This document shows, piece after piece, positions 60,490-64,000 of a stretch of DNA of 64,000 bases. This DNA comes from Streptomyces sp. MNU76 (GTDB lineage: Bacteria > Actinomycetota > Actinomycetes > Streptomycetales > Streptomycetaceae): the NCBI RefSeq assembly GCF_020982545.1, contig NZ_JAJKLK010000030.1:248001-312000 (forward strand). Direction: 5' to 3'. A model generated the notes under the pieces. It worked only from the letters and a program-made list of their open reading frames with translations, was not told where the DNA came from and searched no databases. How positions within the stretch are numbered: the first letter of the stretch is position 1; the number at the start of each line of letters is the position of its first letter. The position numbers and the translations under genes were made by a program.

Positions 60490-61557
60490 GTGGCGGATGT
60501 GATCGAGGCCCGAGGGCTGTCCAGGGTCTTTCACACGAGTGTGCGCCGGCCCGGTCCGGGCGGTGCTTTGCGTTCCCTTGTCAACCCGCTGCGCGTGGCG
60601 AAGACCGCAGTGGAGAACGTCTCCTTCTCCGTGGGAGCCGGCCAGTTGCTGGCGCTCCTGGGCCCCAATGGCGCCGGGAAGTCCACGACTATCAAGATGC
60701 TCACCGGCATCCTCACCCCGACCGCCGGGGAGGCACGGGTCGCTGGTGTAGTCCCGTACGGCGATCGGGAGCGCAACGCACGCAATATCGGGGCGGTTTT
60801 CGGACAGCGCACTCAACTGTGGTGGGACCTGCCGGTCCGCGAGTCCTTCAGCATCCTGCGCGACATCTACGATATCCCGGCCGCCGAACACCGGGCCCGG
60901 CTGGCGGAGTTCGACAGTCTGCTGGAGCTATCCTCTTTCTGGGGCACTCGGGTGCGCCACCTCTCGCTCGGCCAGCGGGTCCGCTCTGACCTGGCCGCCG
61001 CCTTGCTGCACGATCCGCCTGTGGTCTTCCTCGACGAGCCGACGATCGGTATGGATGTTGTCGTCAAGGAGCAGGTGCGCGACTTCCTGCGATACCAGGT
61101 GGAAAAGCGCGGCCGTACCGTCCTGCTCACCACACACGACATGACAGAAGTGGCACGGCTGGCCGAGCGGGTGGTCCTGATCAACCACGGCCGGATCGTG
61201 CTGGACGGCCCGCTGGAGGAGATCCGGCGGCGCTTCGGCGGTACCTGGCAGGTGCGGATCACCTTGACCGACCCGGTCGCCGACATCGTTGCCCTGCCTG
61301 GTGTTGCGGTGCTACGCCATGAAGGCCCGCGCCTGGTCTTCGGTCCGGATGGACCGCAGGCGCCGAGTGTCCACGAGGCGCTGAAGCTGATCATCGAGCG
61401 CTACGAGGTTTCCGATATCGCTTTGGAAGAGAATGACCTGGAGGACGTCATGCGGGCCGCCTATCTACGGGCGCCCGACCCCACCGATGAGACGGTAGAA
61501 CTGACCCGGCCGTCCGGCGCCGCACCATCGGCCGGTTCGGCCGTGCGGAGCGGCTGA
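60490..61557 (+). CDS. ABC-2 type exporter ATP-binding protein
   Basis: 355 residues. Walker A GPNGAGKSTTIKML, Q-loop GQRTQLWWDLP, signature LSLGQRVRSDLA (LSLGQ form), Walker B VVFLDEPTIGMD and H-loop LLTTHDMTE. The C-terminal 100 residues form the DrrA/NatA-like accessory domain. It energises export with two membrane subunits encoded immediately after. It could export the cluster product or be an unrelated drug or lipid pump; the promoter lacks the cluster dyad, which argues for caution. GTG start; weak ribosome site. Confidence 0.85.
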   Translation: MADVIEARGLSRVFHTSVRRPGPGGALRSLVNPLRVAKTAVENVSFSVGAGQLLALLGPNGAGKSTTIKMLTGILTPTAGEARVAGVVPYGDRERNARNIGAVFGQRTQLWWDLPVRESFSILRDIYDIPAAEHRARLAEFDSLLELSSFWGTRVRHLSLGQRVRSDLAAALLHDPPVVFLDEPTIGMDVVVKEQVRDFLRYQVEKRGRTVLLTTHDMTEVARLAERVVLINHGRIVLDGPLEEIRRRFGGTWQVRITLTDPVADIVALPGVAVLRHEGPRLVFGPDGPQAPSVHEALKLIIERYEVSDIALEENDLEDVMRAAYLRAPDPTDETVELTRPSGAAPSAGSAVRSG

Positions 61558-61560
61558 CCG

Positions 61561-62391
61561 ATGGCAGCCGTCTCTTCCACGGCCGCAGTGGCGAGCGCGG
61601 TCCGCGTCGCCCGCATCACACCGCTCGGTGAATTCCTCGCCCCGCCCCGCATCACCGCGAACCTGCTGCGCATCGTCGTGCAGACCGTCCTGGTCGTCGC
61701 GCTGTGGAGGGGGTTGTACGCCGACGTGGGCTCGGGCACGATGGCCGGACTGACCCGCGAGCAGGCGGTCAGCTACGCGGTGCTGGCCGTCTTAGCCACG
61801 CGCGTCCGCGGCCTCGACCGCTCCGCCGCTCGTGACACGGTCATCCAGCACTTACACTTCGGGACGATCGTCTACTGGTTTTTGCGCCCGATCTCGCCTC
61901 GCCGTTACTACGCATTGCGTGCACTAGGCGACCAGATCTACGGGCTGTTGTGGCTGCTCACTGGGTACGCAGCCTGCCTCGCCGCCGGAGTGGCGCGGCC
62001 ACCGGCTACCCTGGCGGTCGCAGGGGTCGCCACGCTCAGTCTGTTGCTGGGGCAGTGGGTGCTGTACTACGTGATGCTGCTGATCGACCTGCTGTGCTTC
62101 TGGACGCTGCGCAATCAAGCTGCCCTGCTCCTCCTCGTCTTCGCGCAAAACCTGCTGTCCGGGGTGTACGCACCGCTGTGGTATTTCCCCGACTGGTTCA
62201 TCACCGTGAGCGCCTTCCTGCCCTTCCAGGCGACGCTCGCTGTGCCGCTCTCGCTGTACGTTGGTCGGCTTCCGCTTGCTGACGCCCTGCCCCAACTCGC
62301 CCTCCAAGTGGGATGGGTGGTCTTGCTTGCTGTCCTGACCCGGATGCTGTGGCACCGCGCTGCACGGCGGGTCGTCTCTCAAGGAGGCTGA
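61561..62391 (+). CDS. ABC-2 family membrane subunit 1
   Basis: 276 residues with six predicted membrane helices and the ABC2 (PF06182-like) plan: a long first helix (LLRIVVQTVLVVALWRGLYA), an amphipathic loop DTVIQHLHFGTIVYWFLRP, and paired C-terminal helices. It starts 3 bases after the ATPase stop and ends 2 bases before the next gene. It forms the transmembrane channel with subunit 2. Confidence 0.8.
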   Translation: MAAVSSTAAVASAVRVARITPLGEFLAPPRITANLLRIVVQTVLVVALWRGLYADVGSGTMAGLTREQAVSYAVLAVLATRVRGLDRSAARDTVIQHLHFGTIVYWFLRPISPRRYYALRALGDQIYGLLWLLTGYAACLAAGVARPPATLAVAGVATLSLLLGQWVLYYVMLLIDLLCFWTLRNQAALLLLVFAQNLLSGVYAPLWYFPDWFITVSAFLPFQATLAVPLSLYVGRLPLADALPQLALQVGWVVLLAVLTRMLWHRAARRVVSQGG

Positions 62392-62393
62392 CC

Positions 62394-63200
62394 GTGTCCA
62401 AATCGGCCGTGGCGGTCGCCTGGCGGATCACCAAGCTCAACTTCCGCGCGCAATTGGAGTACCGCACCGAGTTCTTCATGATGGTCGCCATCGGGGTGGT
62501 CTGGCAGCTATCGGTCATCGTCTTCGCGACCGTGCTGCTCAGCCGATTCGCCGGGATGGGCGGCTGGGCTGCGTCCGACGCGCTGCTGATCGCGGCCATG
62601 CGAATGCTGTCGCACGGTCTGTTCGTGCTGTTCTTCGGCCGGGTGCACTATCTGGCGCACCGGGTCCAGGAAGGTGTCATCGATGCGGCACTGCTGCGAC
62701 CGATGCCCGTGTACCGGCAAGTGCAGCTGATGTTCTTCCCCACGAACGCAATAGGCGACCTCATCGTCGGTGTGGGCCTGTTCGTGGGGGCGATGCTCCG
62801 CAGCACCCTGCATTGGACGCCGGGCCGGACCGCGTTTTTGGTGGCGGGCGTTCTCGGCGGGATGCTGGTGGAGGCGGCCCTGTTCACCGCTCTGTCGGCC
62901 GCGTCGCTTCACTATCCGGCGACGTCGTATTGGGGCACCTGGTTGGAGGAACTTCTAGGGACTTTCGGGAGCTATCCGCTGAGCGTGCTGCCGACGGCGG
63001 TGTCCGGGGCGTTGACGTACGTACTACCGCTGGCGTTCATCGCGTACTTCCCAGCCGGGGTGCTAACGGGCCACGGCACGGAGCTCGGCGTCCCGGTGTG
63101 GGTGGCGGCGGCCTCCCCCGTTTTCGGACTGGCCGCCTTCATAGGCGCACGCCTGCTGTGGAACCGGAGCCTGCGGTATTACACCGGGGTCAACGGCTGA
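62394..63200 (+). CDS. ABC-2 family membrane subunit 2
   Basis: 268 residues with six predicted helices; the same plan as subunit 1 with HRVQEGVIDAALLRPMPVYR as the equivalent loop (RPM/RPI motif) and a C-terminal helix before LLWNRSLRYYTGVNG. The GTG follows AAGGAGG. It probably pairs with subunit 1 as a heterodimer, a common layout for actinobacterial exporters of this kind. Confidence 0.8.
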   Translation: MSKSAVAVAWRITKLNFRAQLEYRTEFFMMVAIGVVWQLSVIVFATVLLSRFAGMGGWAASDALLIAAMRMLSHGLFVLFFGRVHYLAHRVQEGVIDAALLRPMPVYRQVQLMFFPTNAIGDLIVGVGLFVGAMLRSTLHWTPGRTAFLVAGVLGGMLVEAALFTALSAASLHYPATSYWGTWLEELLGTFGSYPLSVLPTAVSGALTYVLPLAFIAYFPAGVLTGHGTELGVPVWVAAASPVFGLAAFIGARLLWNRSLRYYTGVNG

Positions 63201-63586
63201 GTGTCGTCTCCGGCATGATGGAACCCGGGTGCGGCCTCGCCACGGCTGGTAGGGACCGGTCAGTCTTCTGAGTGCGCCGCCGGGGCCGGAACCTGCGCGG
63301 CATGACCACGAAGTCGCTGAACTTCATGGTGATGAACCGCACCGCAGTCGGGGCGCTGGCTGTGCCGCAGCCACGTCGCGGCGGGCCGCTCCAGCCCGTA
63401 AAGCGCGTAGAACAGGTGTGCCCAATCGCGGCATTCTCCGGACGCCGCTCTTGCGCGTGAGACCCCGCTCCTGGTGGTGCCTGTGGGTGGCGCATGTGCA
63501 TGATCTCGATCTGGCGGAAGTGATTCTCGGCCAACTTCCAGGCCGGTTCGGCCGACTGGGCGCCCTCACCTGACGAGGCAGGTTTC
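63201..63586. other. 386-base gap, no supported gene
   Basis: Minus-strand frames show weak protein-like pieces (WKLAENHFRQIEIMHMRHPQ and AHLFYALRAGAARRD) in different frames, suggesting a decayed gene. No family is recognised. Confidence 0.35.
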
Positions 63587-64000
63587 TCAGGCGGCGACGC
63601 CGAGTTCGGTGCGGGTGCGGTGGATGAACTCGCGGACCTCGGGCTCGCGCCGCCAGGGGGCGAGGGCGTCGTTGAACTCGCGGACGTAGTCCTTGGCCCG
63701 GCTGGACTGGACGCGGGCGAGGATGTCGACGGACCGGTTGCCGAGTGCGAGGCCGTGGTCGAGGTCGCGCGCCTGGAGGTGGGCGGTTCCCACGATGGCG
63801 AGCCGCATGCCGACGGAGCGGGTGAAAATGCCCGGTGGCATAGCGGCGGCCTGCTGGTTCCAGGCCAGGGTGGACTTGGGGTTCTTCAGGTCGCGGAAGA
63901 CCTCGGCGGCGTCCGCTGACAGACGGGCGTGGTGATAGAAGTCGATCCATGCGGGCTCGTCCCCGCTGTCCGCCTTCGCCCGCCCCAGCAGATCCTCGGA
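63587..64000 (-). CDS. Regulator-like helical-repeat protein (5' end outside window)
   Basis: 137 residues are visible; the frame is open to the window edge. The segments DEPAWIDFYHHARLSADAAE, NPKSTLAWNQQAAAM, AIVGTAHLQARDLDHGLALG and the terminal EVREFIHRTRTELGVAA are typical of the C-terminal TPR-like part of Streptomyces XRE/SARP-type regulators and of helix-turn-helix proteins with a tetratricopeptide tail. The DNA-binding domain would lie outside the window, so the regulator call is tentative. Confidence 0.55.
   Translation of the reverse strand, partial: SEDLLGRAKADSGDEPAWIDFYHHARLSADAAEVFRDLKNPKSTLAWNQQAAAMPPGIFTRSVGMRLAIVGTAHLQARDLDHGLALGNRSVDILARVQSSRAKDYVREFNDALAPWRREPEVREFIHRTRTELGVAA

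Noticed and set aside
1..64000. CRISPR arrays or long tandem repeats
   Set aside because: No regularly spaced direct repeats were seen by reading; the repeats found are IS ends, target duplications and operator dyads.

Overview
The window is high-GC actinobacterial DNA, almost certainly Streptomyces or a close relative. The evidence is the strong G/C third-position bias, GGAGG-type ribosome sites with many GTG/TTG starts, and typical families (Spo0M, TerB/TerD, an SsgA-like protein, LytR-CpsA-Psr, DUF6083, modular PKS/NRPS). The density of transposons, relics and frameshifted genes suggests an accessory region such as a chromosome arm or large plasmid. No tRNA, rRNA or CRISPR array was seen.

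Layout. (1) 0-11 kb is a stress block: Spo0M (partial), a GH16-like hydrolase, TerB, two GlsB/YeaQ proteins, two BlaI/MecI-type repressors, an LCP cell-wall ligase, TerD, a TerZ-like paralogue split by an IS110 element, and a TatA-like protein. Four copies of the dyad CTAC-N6-GTAG stand before terB, between a blaI gene and the LCP gene, before terD and before the broken terZ. They define a small BlaI-type regulon with no BlaR1 sensor nearby. (2) 11.9-14.2 kb holds a pair of CorC/HlyC-type CBS membrane proteins. (3) 14.8-25 kb is a mobile-element graveyard: an intact ISKra4-type element with terminal inverted repeats and a 9-bp duplication inside an antiporter relic, a universal stress protein, an IS3 copy interrupted by a 416-bp MITE-like element, IS110 and ISAs1 fragments, a secreted-type nuclease, and a lower-GC pair of small envelope proteins. 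(4) 25-34 kb holds a lamin-tail protein, regulators, a cassette of DUF6083 and UvrD-like helicase genes (both frameshifted), and a group II intron with its reverse transcriptase.

(5) 35.5-60.1 kb is a biosynthetic gene cluster. One leftward operon (49.5 to 36.3 kb) runs methyltransferase, Fe/2-oxoglutarate oxygenase, large methyltransferase, NRPS adenylation/carrier protein, stand-alone ketosynthase, AT-KR-ACP fused to a luciferase-like monooxygenase, and a free condensation domain. Beside it are sugar genes (NDP-glucose dehydrogenase, NAD-dependent epimerase/decarboxylase, StrD-type nucleotidylyltransferase, DegT aminotransferase, GT2 glycosyltransferase). Their logic matches an amino-pentose pathway of the calicheamicin CalS8/S9/S13 kind. 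An MFS transporter, a GntR/FadR regulator and a plant-like class II ketol-acid reductoisomerase close the locus. Short dyads of the form GGT-N3-ACC lie at the promoters of the methyltransferase, both main operons, the sugar genes, the regulator/transporter pair and the reductoisomerase, so one GntR protein may control the whole locus.

(6) 60.5-63.2 kb is a three-gene ABC-2 exporter, followed by the 3' end of a regulator-like gene running off the window. The most interesting items are the cluster with its extra reductoisomerase (possible self-resistance), the GntR dyad network, the BlaI-TerD regulon and the MITE-like element.
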